Position numbers and translations under genes: made by a program | Shown here: positions 28,880-36,960 of the stretch, piece after piece | Layout of the letters: the number at the start of each line of letters is the position of its first letter | How positions within the stretch are numbered: the first letter of the stretch is position 1 | Notes under the pieces: generated by a model | The model's database searches: none | What the model was told of the DNA's origin: nothing | What the model saw: only the letters and a program-made list of their open reading frames with translations | DNA from: Erythrobacter sp. | Lineage (GTDB): Bacteria; Pseudomonadota; Alphaproteobacteria; Sphingomonadales; Sphingomonadaceae | Length of the DNA: 64,000 bases | NCBI GenBank assembly: GCA_029937545.1 | Contig: JAPYPR010000008.1 | Span: 45,333 to 109,332, forward strand | Direction of reading: 5' to 3'

Positions 28880-29164
28880 ATGAGCGAAGACACGAAGAAC
28901 GACACCCCGCCCGACCGCCTCTCGGTCAATCCGAAGAGCGAGCATTTCAGCACCGAGGTGCTGCAGCGCGGCGTCGGCATCCGCTTCAAGGGCAAGCAGC
29001 GCACCGACATCGAGGAATATTCGATTTCGGAAGGTTGGGTGCGCGTTCAGGCCGGCAAGACGATGGATCGCAAGGGCAATCCCCTCACGCTCAAGCTCAA
29101 TGGCCCGGTCGAAGCCTGGTACGAGGACCTCGGCGAGGACGCGCCGGTCGCAAAGGCCGGTTGA
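28880..29164 (+). CDS. DUF3297 family protein
   Basis: This 94-aa protein has the pattern DRLSVNPKSEHFSTEVLQRGVGIRFKG and EEYSISEGWVRVQAGKTMDRKGNPLTLKL, which matches DUF3297, common in proteobacteria. Database entries sometimes call it glutathione peroxidase, without support from the sequence (no Cys or Sec here). Function is unknown. It is convergent with the CHAP gene, whose stop follows directly. Confidence 0.85.
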   Translation: MSEDTKNDTPPDRLSVNPKSEHFSTEVLQRGVGIRFKGKQRTDIEEYSISEGWVRVQAGKTMDRKGNPLTLKLNGPVEAWYEDLGEDAPVAKAG

Positions 29165-29770
29165 TCAGCGAAAGTCGGCGAAGGCGCTGAGGAAGCGCCT
29201 CGAGGTTTTCTTGCGCGCCGGTGCCTCGGATTGCGCAATTCGCACGCGCTGCTGCGCAACGCCGTCGCCATAGATAAACCCTTCGACCGGCCATGCGGTC
29301 TTACCGACCGCGCCCAGCGGGGCATACCAGACCTGCACCTCGCTCCAGTCGTTGGCCGGCGATACATCGACCGCAAGCACGTCTTTCTCGACCTGGCCGC
29401 GTCGCCCGTTGATCGGCGACCAGTTTGCATGGTCGAGCAGCACGCGGCGCGAGTCCACCACCCTGCTGACGGCAGCCACATGGCCGAGGCGCATGCTGCG
29501 ATGGGGCTTGAATGCCATGACGGTGCCGACGCGCGGAGTCGACCCGGTCGCATAGCGCCCTTGCGCCTGGTCCCACCACGTATGCGCATCTCCGTAGATC
29601 TCGATGCCGCTGACCTTGCGGGCGTAGGGCACGCATTGCAGGTAGGGCGCAAGTTCGCTCCCCGAGGACGAGAAGTCGCTATCCATACGGAAATCCCGGC
29701 TGTCGTCGGCGAGCGCCGGAGCGGAAAGGCCGAGCGCGGCCATGGCGATAAGAGCGTGTTTCATGGCCAT
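29165..29770 (-). CDS. Secreted CHAP-domain amidase/peptidase
   Basis: This 201-aa protein has a signal peptide (AALGLSAPALADD). The CHAP nucleophile Cys is in YLQCVPYARKVSG and the His in RLGHVAAV, with AHTWWDQA between them as is usual in CHAP proteins. Such domains cleave peptidoglycan cross-links or stems. ATG 29770 is chosen; ATG 29764 is possible. It is divergent from der. Confidence 0.88.
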   Translation of the reverse strand: MAMKHALIAMAALGLSAPALADDSRDFRMDSDFSSSGSELAPYLQCVPYARKVSGIEIYGDAHTWWDQAQGRYATGSTPRVGTVMAFKPHRSMRLGHVAAVSRVVDSRRVLLDHANWSPINGRRGQVEKDVLAVDVSPANDWSEVQVWYAPLGAVGKTAWPVEGFIYGDGVAQQRVRIAQSEAPARKKTSRRFLSAFADFR

Positions 29771-29885
29771 GGTGCCTAACCCGTTAACCTTACGGCACGC
29801 CTGCCCGTTGTGGTTAACGGCATTTAACCCTCCCGCGCACATCCGCTTGCAATGCGGAGGCTAAAGGGCCACTTGCCGCGCCATC

Positions 29886-31319
29886 ATGCTTGCATCCCCA
29901 TCCAAGCCCACGGTGATCATCATCGGCCGCCCGAACGTCGGCAAGTCGACGCTGTTCAACCGGCTCGTCGGCAAACGGCTGGCGCTGGTCGACGACCAGC
30001 CCGGCGTCACGCGCGACCGGCGCTTCGGCGAGGCGGAGATCGCGGGGCTGGAGTTCCAGATCGTCGATACCGCCGGCTGGGAAGACGAGGATCCCGACAG
30101 CCTGCCCGGCCGGATGCGCAAGCAGACCGAAGTCAGCCTGGAAGGCGCGGACGCGGCGATGTTCGTGTTCGATTCGCGTGTCGGCCTGACCCCGCTCGAC
30201 GAGGAGATTGCCCGCTGGCTGCGCAGCCAGAAGGTGCCGGTGGTGCTGGTCGCCAACAAGGCGGAAGGCAACCAGGGCGACGCGGGCATTTACGAAAGCT
30301 TCTCGCTCGGTTTCGGCGAACCGGCCGCAGTCAGCGCGGAGCATGGCGAAGGCATCGCCGACCTGTTCGACCACCTCTGGCCGATCATCGGCGTCAAGGC
30401 CGAAGCCGCCGAAATCGAGGCCGAGATCGACGAGGAGGACGAGGAGGCGCTGCTCGCCGGGCCGCTCCAGCTCGCCATCGTCGGCCGGCCCAATGCAGGC
30501 AAGTCCACGCTGATCAACCGTCTGCTGGGCGAAGACCGGCTGCTGACCGGTCCGGAAGCCGGGATCACGCGCGATTCGATTGCGATCGACTGGGAATGGA
30601 CCGATCCGAAAACCGCCGACGCGCGCGAGATCAAGCTGATCGACACCGCCGGCATGCGCAAGAAGGCGCAGGTCACGGACAAGCTAGAGAAGCTCTCGGT
30701 CGCCGATGCCCGCCGGGCGGTCGATTTCGCCGAAGTCGTCGTGCTGCTGCTCGATGCGACACGCGGGCTGGAGGCGCAGGACCTCAAGATCGCCAATCTC
30801 GTGCTCGAGGAAGGCCGAGCGCTGATGATCGCGATCAACAAATGGGACGTGGCTGATAACGCCAGCAGCCTGTTCAACGGCATTCGCGAGGCGCTGAACG
30901 AAGGGCTGGCGCAGGTGCGCGGCGTGCCGCTGTTCGCGGTCAGCGCTAAGACGGGCAAGGGGCTCGACCAGATGCTCGGCGCGGCATTCGAACTGCGGGA
31001 GGCATGGAGCCGCCGCGTGCCGACTGCCGCTCTCAACCGCTGGTTCGACGATGCGCTGGAGGCCAACCCGCCGCCCGCGCCCAAGGGTCGGCGGATCAAG
31101 CTGCGCTATATCACGCAGGCGAGCATCCGGCCGCCGCGGTTCGTCGTGTTCGGCACGCGGCTGGAGGCGCTTCCCAAGAGCTACGAGCGCTATTTGATCA
31201 ACGGAATTCGCGACAAGCTCGGCTTCGAAGCCGTGCCGGTGCGCGTGGTACTGAAGAGTCCCAAGAACCCCTACAACGCCAATAAGGGTGGGGGCGGAAA
31301 CTACAGCGGGAAGCGGTGA
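29886..31319 (+). CDS. der: Ribosome biogenesis GTPase Der (EngA)
   Basis: This 477-aa protein has tandem G domains: GRPNVGKS and DTAGW in the first, GRPNAGKS, DTAGM and NKWD in the second. A C-terminal KH-like domain (RIKLRYITQASIRPPRFVVFG) follows. It acts in 50S subunit maturation. The first G domain has a clear NKAE motif. Its stop overlaps the next start (TGATG). Confidence 0.97.
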   Translation: MLASPSKPTVIIIGRPNVGKSTLFNRLVGKRLALVDDQPGVTRDRRFGEAEIAGLEFQIVDTAGWEDEDPDSLPGRMRKQTEVSLEGADAAMFVFDSRVGLTPLDEEIARWLRSQKVPVVLVANKAEGNQGDAGIYESFSLGFGEPAAVSAEHGEGIADLFDHLWPIIGVKAEAAEIEAEIDEEDEEALLAGPLQLAIVGRPNAGKSTLINRLLGEDRLLTGPEAGITRDSIAIDWEWTDPKTADAREIKLIDTAGMRKKAQVTDKLEKLSVADARRAVDFAEVVVLLLDATRGLEAQDLKIANLVLEEGRALMIAINKWDVADNASSLFNGIREALNEGLAQVRGVPLFAVSAKTGKGLDQMLGAAFELREAWSRRVPTAALNRWFDDALEANPPPAPKGRRIKLRYITQASIRPPRFVVFGTRLEALPKSYERYLINGIRDKLGFEAVPVRVVLKSPKNPYNANKGGGGNYSGKR

Positions 31320-31810
31320 TGCTGCTCGATTTGCTAGCCAGCGTCCCCGGCATCGAATTACTGGAACGCACCAGCTCGTCGCTGCGCGTCCAGAACGTCG
31401 TCCAACTGAGCCTTGCCCCTGCTTTTTTGCTCGCCGGGATCGGGGCGATCATGAACGTGATGACCAACCGCCTGATCTGGGTGGCCAACAAGATCGAAAA
31501 AATCATGGCCGCAGACGAGGAAGGGCGCGCCGGCGTATCGCTGGACGAGCTGCCCGCGCTCGAGAAGCGCCGGATTTACGCCCAGCGCGCGGTGATGCTG
31601 AGCACCGCATCGGCCCTGTCGATCAGCATCGTGATTGCGCTGCTTTTCGTCAGCGCCTTCGTCACCGCACCGATGGGTACGCTGGTGGCCTTTACCTGGT
31701 TCACGACCATGGGCTTCCTGGTGGCCGGACTCGCCAGTTTCCTGCTCGAGACGCGCACCGCGGCGAAGCGCAATCGCGAGCGTATGAAGCGGCATTTGCG
31801 CGGCGACTGA
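31319..31810 (+). CDS. DUF2721 membrane protein
   Basis: This 163-aa protein has three hydrophobic segments and the DUF2721 pattern (LSLAPAFLLAGIGAIMNVMTNRLIWVANKIEKI, then RRIYAQRAVMLSTASALSIS). ATG 31319 overlaps the der stop, so translation is coupled. Function is unknown. Confidence 0.85.
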   Translation: MLLDLLASVPGIELLERTSSSLRVQNVVQLSLAPAFLLAGIGAIMNVMTNRLIWVANKIEKIMAADEEGRAGVSLDELPALEKRRIYAQRAVMLSTASALSISIVIALLFVSAFVTAPMGTLVAFTWFTTMGFLVAGLASFLLETRTAAKRNRERMKRHLRGD

Positions 31811-31928
31811 TCGCGTTTCCCGGACCGATGTCGGCCAATTGACGCTACGGCACGGCAAGCCAACATGTCGTTATCCGGCGTTCATCTCGAGCGGCGCAGC
31901 ACGCGATCTCCCATCGAGGAGACACGAC

Positions 31929-32141
31929 ATGCACCGGATCCAGATCGCAATCCTGTCACGCGGAGAGCATGAACTGCACCACGTGAAGCTCGACACTCTC
32001 GATCTCGGGACGGCCCTGCTTGTGACGGATATCAATCTCGCGGAGGGCTCGGCCGAGCTTTGGGAAGGCGAACGTCGCCTGGCGCGCCTGATCAAGCACA
32101 GCGGGCCGCATGCCACGTTCTGGGAGGTCGGCTGCTGTTGA
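31929..32141 (+). CDS. Small hypothetical protein (70 aa)
   Basis: ATG 31929 follows AGGAGA at good spacing. The product (MHRIQIAILSRGEHELHHVK and so on, ending EVGCC) is soluble and mixed alpha/beta by pattern. I recognise no family. It ends just before the convergent bacterioferritin gene. Confidence 0.6.
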   Translation: MHRIQIAILSRGEHELHHVKLDTLDLGTALLVTDINLAEGSAELWEGERRLARLIKHSGPHATFWEVGCC

Positions 32142-32148
32142 GCTTTGC

Positions 32149-32640
32149 TCAGCCGGCCTCGCCGTCGCCCGCCGGCTTGCTTTGCAGCTGGACGTAGTTC
32201 TCCAGCCCCATCCGGGCGATCATGTCGAATTGCGTTTCGAGGAAGTCGACATGCTCTTCCTCGCTGGCGAGGATGTCTTCGAAAATCTGGCCCGAGGTGA
32301 AGTCGCGCACGCTCTGGCAATGCTCGGCTGCTTCCTTGAGCAGCGGAATCGCTTCCATCTCCATGGCCAGGTCGGCCTTGAGGATCTCTTCCACCGTCTC
32401 GCCGACCTTGAGCTTGTGGATCGCCTGGAAATTCGGGAGGCCGTTGAGGAACAGGATACGCTCGGCGAGGATGTCGGCGTGCTTCATCTCGTCGATCGAT
32501 TCATGCCGCTCGTATTCGGCCAGCTTGTACACGCCCCAGTCGGCCAGCACGCGGTAATGCAGCCAGTACTGGTTGATCGCCGTCAGCTCGTTGGTCAGCG
32601 CCTTGTTGAGGAATTCGATGACCTTGGGATCGCCTTGCAC
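32149..32640 (-). CDS. bfr: Bacterioferritin
   Basis: This 163-aa four-helix protein has ferroxidase ligands at E18 (TNELTAIN), E51 and H54 (DEMKHAD), with matching E/H further on (EEEHVDF). M52, the haem axial ligand, is present in DEMKHAD. It stores iron as ferric mineral. The start is GTG 32640 with AGGAG upstream. The neighbouring bfd encodes the partner that helps release the iron. Confidence 0.95.
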   Translation of the reverse strand: MQGDPKVIEFLNKALTNELTAINQYWLHYRVLADWGVYKLAEYERHESIDEMKHADILAERILFLNGLPNFQAIHKLKVGETVEEILKADLAMEMEAIPLLKEAAEHCQSVRDFTSGQIFEDILASEEEHVDFLETQFDMIARMGLENYVQLQSKPAGDGEAG

Positions 32641-32762
32641 GTGCCTGCTCCTGTTGCGGGGGTCTGCGATCCTATGCTCCTGTCATGCGGGAATTGGCAA
32701 GGGGAACCCACGAAAAAATGCCGGAATTCCGCCAGTTGCAAGCGATTTTCAGTAGCGAAAAA

Positions 32763-32951
32763 TCAGGCGGCGGCGGGGACCAAACCCAGCTCGCGCTCTT
32801 CCTCGATAATTGCATCCGCCTCGACCAGACACTGGCCGCAATTGGGCTGCTTACCCATGGCCGCGTAGCACGCTTCGGCATCGCCCGAGACGTGGTGCGC
32901 CTTGCGTCGCAGCTCGTTCTCCCGAATGGCGTTGCAGATGCAGATGTACAT
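32763..32951 (-). CDS. bfd: Bacterioferritin-associated ferredoxin (Bfd)
   Basis: This 62-aa protein has the BFD [2Fe-2S] pattern CICN near the start and CGQC near the end. It donates electrons to bacterioferritin to mobilise iron. ATG 32951 begins MYICICNAI, the family-typical start; the ORF track extends 10 residues further. Palindromic operator-like sequences lie immediately upstream, which fits iron regulation. Confidence 0.93.
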   Translation of the reverse strand: MYICICNAIRENELRRKAHHVSGDAEACYAAMGKQPNCGQCLVEADAIIEEERELGLVPAAA

Positions 32952-32963
32952 AGACGCGGATCC

Positions 32964-33008
32964 CTTGCGATTGATTCGCAAGAGCAGATGTAATGCGAGT
33001 CATTCGCA
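32964..33008. promoter_or_regulatory. Candidate iron-responsive operators upstream of bfd
   Basis: A perfect 7-5-7 palindrome CTTGCGA-TTGAT-TCGCAAG occupies 32964-32982. About 7 bp further, at 32989-33008, is TGTAATGCGAGTCATTCGCA, whose reverse strand (TGCGAATGACTCGCATTACA) resembles a Fur-type box. Both lie in the promoter area of bfd. Which regulator binds (Fur, Irr or RirA) is not shown by sequence alone. Confidence 0.5.
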
Positions 33009-33030
33009 GTAGCAACCCCGCCTGAGAGTT

Positions 33031-34311
33031 TCACCTTCGCAGGGGGAATAGCCGCCAGTAGGTCAGGCAGCGCCACAGCCATTCGAGCGGACCGAAGCGG
33101 AACCGCTCGAGCCAGGGCTTGGACCACAGCAGCATGAGCGCCCATGTCGCGGCAGCCACGAGGTAGAGCTCCGTCCGCCCGAGCTGGCCGAACAGGCCGC
33201 CCGCCCAGCCGTGGAACACCAACATCATCAGGACCGATGTCCCGAGGTAGTTGGTAAAGGCCGCCCGCCCGGCCGCTGATACCCGTTGCGCCAGCGGTCC
33301 GGCGACGTGCTGCCCCCACAGGGCCAGCAATGCGAGCAGGCCGAGGATGGCGAACAGGCGCGGCACCATCGACCACGCGCTCATCGCGGCGAGCGTGCCG
33401 TAGTAGGTAAGCCCGCCGGCTTTCGCCCACAGCGCCACCGGGGTTGTGAGCGCCGTGCCGACGATCCACAGACCCCAACCCCATTTGTGCTGCCGCCCCG
33501 GGTCGACACCGCCATCGAACAGGCCGTAGCGATAGGCCGCCATGCCGACGAGCATCAGCGGCAGCGTCTCGAACCAGAACAGCAGCAGGACGAAACCGAT
33601 TTCGGGGCCGTGCTCGGTCATGTTGTGGTTCACCCAGGCACCGTAATCGCCATCGCCGATCAGCTGCGTCTCGTAACGCCCGTCGGCGAGGTCGGCCTGC
33701 TTCTCCCTTTCGAGATCCTCGGCCATCTCGACAAAGGCCGCCTCTTGCGAGCCCTCCATCATAGGGAGGAAGCCAAGGATTCCGGTATAGAACAGCGCGC
33801 CGCCGAAATAGCCGATGAGCCCCAGCACCAGCAGCTTGCGGCGCGAGAGGCCGACGAACAGCAAAGCTGCGAGGCCCGCGCAGGCGTAAAGGAACAGGAT
33901 GTCGCCGCGCCAGATGAAGAAGAAATGCACCAACCCGATCACGCCGAGCCAGAACAGGCGCCGCACTTGCAGCCATTTGCCCTGCCCGCGCGCCGCCGCG
34001 CGTTCGAGGAACAGAACCATGCCCGCCCCGAACAGCAACGTGAAAAGCCCGCGCATCTTGCTGTCGATGAGGACGAACTGTGCGACCCACATCCAGTCCT
34101 CTGCCGCGCTGTGCGGGACGGTGAAGGCGTCTGGGTACATATAGGCCGTCATCGGCTGGCCGAAGGCGACGATATTGGCGGCAAGAATGCCCATCACCGC
34201 CAGCCCGCGGATGAAATCGAGGCTTGCGATACGGTTCGCGCCGCCGGTAGGCCTGGCCTGCCCCGGTGTCGCCTGTTCTGCCTGTTCCGTCACGTCTTTC
34301 TCCCTGTCCAC
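33031..34311 (-). CDS. DUF418 family membrane protein
   Basis: This 426-aa protein has about 8-10 hydrophobic helices. RIASLDFIRGLAVMGILAANI at the N-terminus and the C-terminal TNYLGTSVLMMLVF and GPLEWLWRCLTYWR are the defining DUF418 blocks. These proteins resemble acyltransferase-like membrane proteins, but no activity is established. The start is GTG 34311. Confidence 0.9.
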   Translation of the reverse strand: MDREKDVTEQAEQATPGQARPTGGANRIASLDFIRGLAVMGILAANIVAFGQPMTAYMYPDAFTVPHSAAEDWMWVAQFVLIDSKMRGLFTLLFGAGMVLFLERAAARGQGKWLQVRRLFWLGVIGLVHFFFIWRGDILFLYACAGLAALLFVGLSRRKLLVLGLIGYFGGALFYTGILGFLPMMEGSQEAAFVEMAEDLEREKQADLADGRYETQLIGDGDYGAWVNHNMTEHGPEIGFVLLLFWFETLPLMLVGMAAYRYGLFDGGVDPGRQHKWGWGLWIVGTALTTPVALWAKAGGLTYYGTLAAMSAWSMVPRLFAILGLLALLALWGQHVAGPLAQRVSAAGRAAFTNYLGTSVLMMLVFHGWAGGLFGQLGRTELYLVAAATWALMLLWSKPWLERFRFGPLEWLWRCLTYWRLFPLRR

Positions 34312-34369
34312 CGCCCTACCTAACGGCAGGCGGGAAAAGGGAAAGCGGGCAGATAATCTGGTCCGGGGA

Positions 34370-35416
34370 TCAGCGGGTCACGAGACAGTCGTAGCCGCCG
34401 CGTTTCAGCTGCGCGCAGGCCGACGTTGCCACATCGCGCGATTCGAAACCGCCGGCGAGAAGCTTGGTGAGCCGTCCTGCGGGTTCTTTTAGCTTCGCAC
34501 GTCCGGCGAGCGCGGGAGTCTGCGAGACCTTCTCCCACAGCCGGTCGGCATTGCCCGCCACCCCGAAGGCACCGAGCTGCAGCTTCCACGGGCCTTGGGA
34601 CCGAGCGACCTGAGGCGGCGGAGCGCTTGCAGGTGTTGGCGAAGTCGCCGTTGCGGATACGGTCGGCTCGGCCCGCGCAACCGTGACCGGCTGAGGCGTT
34701 TGGGTCGGAGTCCGGGCGAAATCCGCCCCGCTCGTGTCGCGTGCCGGAGCCGGGCGAGCGGCTGCCGGAGGTGGGGGAGCCGAGTCGGGAGTGCCAACCG
34801 CCAGGTCGACAGCGGCCAACTCGCGAGCGCGCGCCGCTTCGGCTTCGGACTTCAGCTGCGTCGCCAGAACCTGTGCAGCTTGCCGGTCGCCCAGCGGAAT
34901 ATACTCGTCCATCTGCGCAAGAGCGCCCTTGGCTTGCGGCAGCCCCGTCGAATTGGCCAGCGTCAGCAGGGCATAGGCCCGCTGCCAGTCCTTCGCGACG
35001 AGGTCGCCGTTGAAATGGGCGATGCCCAGTATGTACTGCGCGCGCGGATCGCCGCGTGTCGCTGCGGCTTCTATATAGGGGAGCGCTTGTTCGCGCTGCT
35101 CGCGCTGGAACAGCAATAAGCCGTAATTGTCCGCTGCTTGCACATGGCCTTGAGCCGTTGCGCGAGCATAAAGCGCCTCTGCCTGCGCCAGGTCGGTATC
35201 GACCCCGCGACCCAGCCGATAGGCCTGCGCCAGATTGAATTGCGCATCGGCATCGCCCGCCTGCGCCGGGACAACCCATTCGCGCACGGCGGCGGCATAA
35301 TCGCCGCGGCTCCAGGCATCGACGCCGTCCTTCACATCGGCCGACGCAGGCGTGGCGAGACCTACCGCCATGGCACCGCAAAGCGCCATGCCCACGTGTT
35401 TGCTGTTTCCGATCAT
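34370..35416 (-). CDS. Secreted Sel1-repeat and SPOR-domain protein
   Basis: This 348-aa protein has a signal peptide (LATPASADVKDG), then Sel1/TPR-like repeats (DADAQFNLAQAYRLGRG, DPRAQYILGIAHFNG) to about residue 180. A Pro/Ala-rich linker and a C-terminal SPOR domain (WKLQLGAFGVAGNADRLWEKV to CLVTR) follow. SPOR domains bind denuded septal peptidoglycan, so a division-site role is likely. ATG 35416 has GAGGAC upstream. It is divergent from the ParA-like gene. Confidence 0.86.
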   Translation of the reverse strand: MIGNSKHVGMALCGAMAVGLATPASADVKDGVDAWSRGDYAAAVREWVVPAQAGDADAQFNLAQAYRLGRGVDTDLAQAEALYARATAQGHVQAADNYGLLLFQREQREQALPYIEAAATRGDPRAQYILGIAHFNGDLVAKDWQRAYALLTLANSTGLPQAKGALAQMDEYIPLGDRQAAQVLATQLKSEAEAARARELAAVDLAVGTPDSAPPPPAAARPAPARDTSGADFARTPTQTPQPVTVARAEPTVSATATSPTPASAPPPQVARSQGPWKLQLGAFGVAGNADRLWEKVSQTPALAGRAKLKEPAGRLTKLLAGGFESRDVATSACAQLKRGGYDCLVTR

Positions 35417-35546
35417 CCGTTCCGTCCTCGGCACTGTCGACCGCACACCTGCGGCGGTCGGCCCCATCCTATAGTAAATCGCCCGTTAGCAAAGCGTTGC
35501 GCCGCATGCCGCTTTCGCAGCGGTGACCTAATCGGCCCGATGTTAA

Positions 35547-35559
35547 CCCTAAATTAGGG
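35547..35559. promoter_or_regulatory. Palindrome upstream of ParA-like gene
   Basis: CCCTAA-A-TTAGGG is a perfect 6-1-6 inverted repeat 83 bp before the ParA-like start and 130 bp before the divergent SPOR gene. It is a plausible operator or partition-type site; nothing more can be said from one copy. Confidence 0.35.
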
Positions 35560-35641
35560 GTAGTCTGCGATTTCCGTTTTCGAACAGTCGCAATTGATGC
35601 GGCATTTGATTGACTAGAGGCTCAAACCAGGGGGATCAGCC

Positions 35642-36358
35642 TTGCGTGTACTGGCATTGGCATCGCAGAAGGGCGGATCGGGTAAAACCACGCTCTCCGG
35701 ACATCTCGCCGTACAGGCCCAGCGCGCCGGCGCCGGGCCCGTCGTTCTGATCGATATCGACCCGCAGGGTTCGCTCGCCGACTGGTGGAACGAGCGCGAG
35801 GACGAATATCCCGCTTTCGCACAGACCACGGTCGCTCGCCTGGCGAACGATCTGGCTATCCTGCGCCAGCAGGGCTTCAAGCTGGCCGTGCTCGACACGC
35901 CGCCCGCCATCACCATGGCCATCCAGTCGGTGATTTCTGTTGCCGAGTTGATCGTCGTCCCGACCCGCCCCAGCCCGCACGACCTGCGCGCCGTGGGTGC
36001 CACGGTCGATCTGTGCGAACGGGCCGGCAAGCCGCTGGTCTTCGTGGTCAATGCCGCGACGCCGAAAGCCAAGATCACTTCGGAAGCCGCCGTCGCGCTG
36101 TCGCAGCACGGCACGGTCGCCCCGATCACCCTGCACCACCGCACCGATTTCGCTGCCTCGATGATCGATGGCCGCACCGTGATGGAAGTGGACCCCGAAA
36201 GCCGTTCGGCTGCCGAGGTCACCGCGCTGTGGAAATATATCGCCGACCGGCTGGAGAAAAACTTCCGCCGCACGGTCTTCGCCGCACCGAACACGCAAGC
36301 CGCTGTTCCCGGTGCCCATCGCCCCGCTGGCGGCTTCGGCCGCCGGGTGGCACAGTAA
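35642..36358 (+). CDS. ParA-family ATPase
   Basis: This 238-aa protein has the deviant Walker A of ParA/MinD (SQKGGSGKTT), Walker A' (LIDIDPQGSLADWW) and Walker B (LAVLDTPP). It positions cargo on the nucleoid by ATP-dependent DNA binding. No ParB lies beside it; the next gene encodes a ribbon-helix-helix-like protein. Translation probably starts at TTG 35642, with a GGGGGA ribosome binding site. It is unlikely to be the main chromosomal ParA, which normally sits with ParB near gidB. Confidence 0.88.
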   Translation: MRVLALASQKGGSGKTTLSGHLAVQAQRAGAGPVVLIDIDPQGSLADWWNEREDEYPAFAQTTVARLANDLAILRQQGFKLAVLDTPPAITMAIQSVISVAELIVVPTRPSPHDLRAVGATVDLCERAGKPLVFVVNAATPKAKITSEAAVALSQHGTVAPITLHHRTDFAASMIDGRTVMEVDPESRSAAEVTALWKYIADRLEKNFRRTVFAAPNTQAAVPGAHRPAGGFGRRVAQ

Positions 36359-36382
36359 GAACTCGAGGGCGGAGACTGCCGG

Positions 36383-36922
36383 ATGTCTGACGCCAATTTC
36401 GCCTCGCTCACCCCGACGCTCCTGGCGCGCAAGGGCGGTGCCAAGCCCGCCATGCGCCCGCAGTCCGGGATCCCCGGCCCTGTCGACGGCAAGGAAGCCG
36501 CCGCCAACCTGGAAGATCTCGGCTGGAACGACATGGGTGACGATAGCAGCACGCCGCTCGTGGCCGAAAAGCCGACTGCAGAAAAAGTCGTGCCGATCGC
36601 GCCCAGACAAGCCGCAAACGGAACCGAAGCGGAGCCCGCGCCCAACCAGGTGCGCGAATCGCTGACCAAGATCGCCGCCCAGCTGGACAAGCCGGCCGCG
36701 GCCAACACCAAGCCGGTCGTCCGCAAGTCCGCCGCTTCGCGCGGCAAGCGGGCAGCCTTTACGCTGCGGCTCGACCACGAGCGGCACCTGATGCTGCGGC
36801 TCGCCTGCACCGTTCGCGGTCGCAGCGCACAGCAGCTGGTGACCGCCGCACTGGACGATCTGCTGGCCGAAATGCCGGAAATCGCGAGCCTCGCCGCACA
36901 AGTCCAGCAGTCGGAAAAATAA
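36383..36922 (+). CDS. Hypothetical protein with C-terminal RHH-like domain, ParA neighbour
   Basis: This 179-aa protein has a disordered Ala/Pro-rich N-terminal half. Its C-terminal part (RAAFTLRLDHERHLMLRLACTVRGRSAQQLVTAALDDLL) fits a ribbon-helix-helix DNA-binding fold. It lies 24 bp after the ParA-like gene. It probably partners the ATPase as a DNA-binding adaptor, but this is inferred from position and fold only. Confidence 0.6.
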   Translation: MSDANFASLTPTLLARKGGAKPAMRPQSGIPGPVDGKEAAANLEDLGWNDMGDDSSTPLVAEKPTAEKVVPIAPRQAANGTEAEPAPNQVRESLTKIAAQLDKPAAANTKPVVRKSAASRGKRAAFTLRLDHERHLMLRLACTVRGRSAQQLVTAALDDLLAEMPEIASLAAQVQQSEK

Positions 36923-36960
36923 CGGTTCGAAGACGTGGGATCGCCTTCAGGGGAATGACA

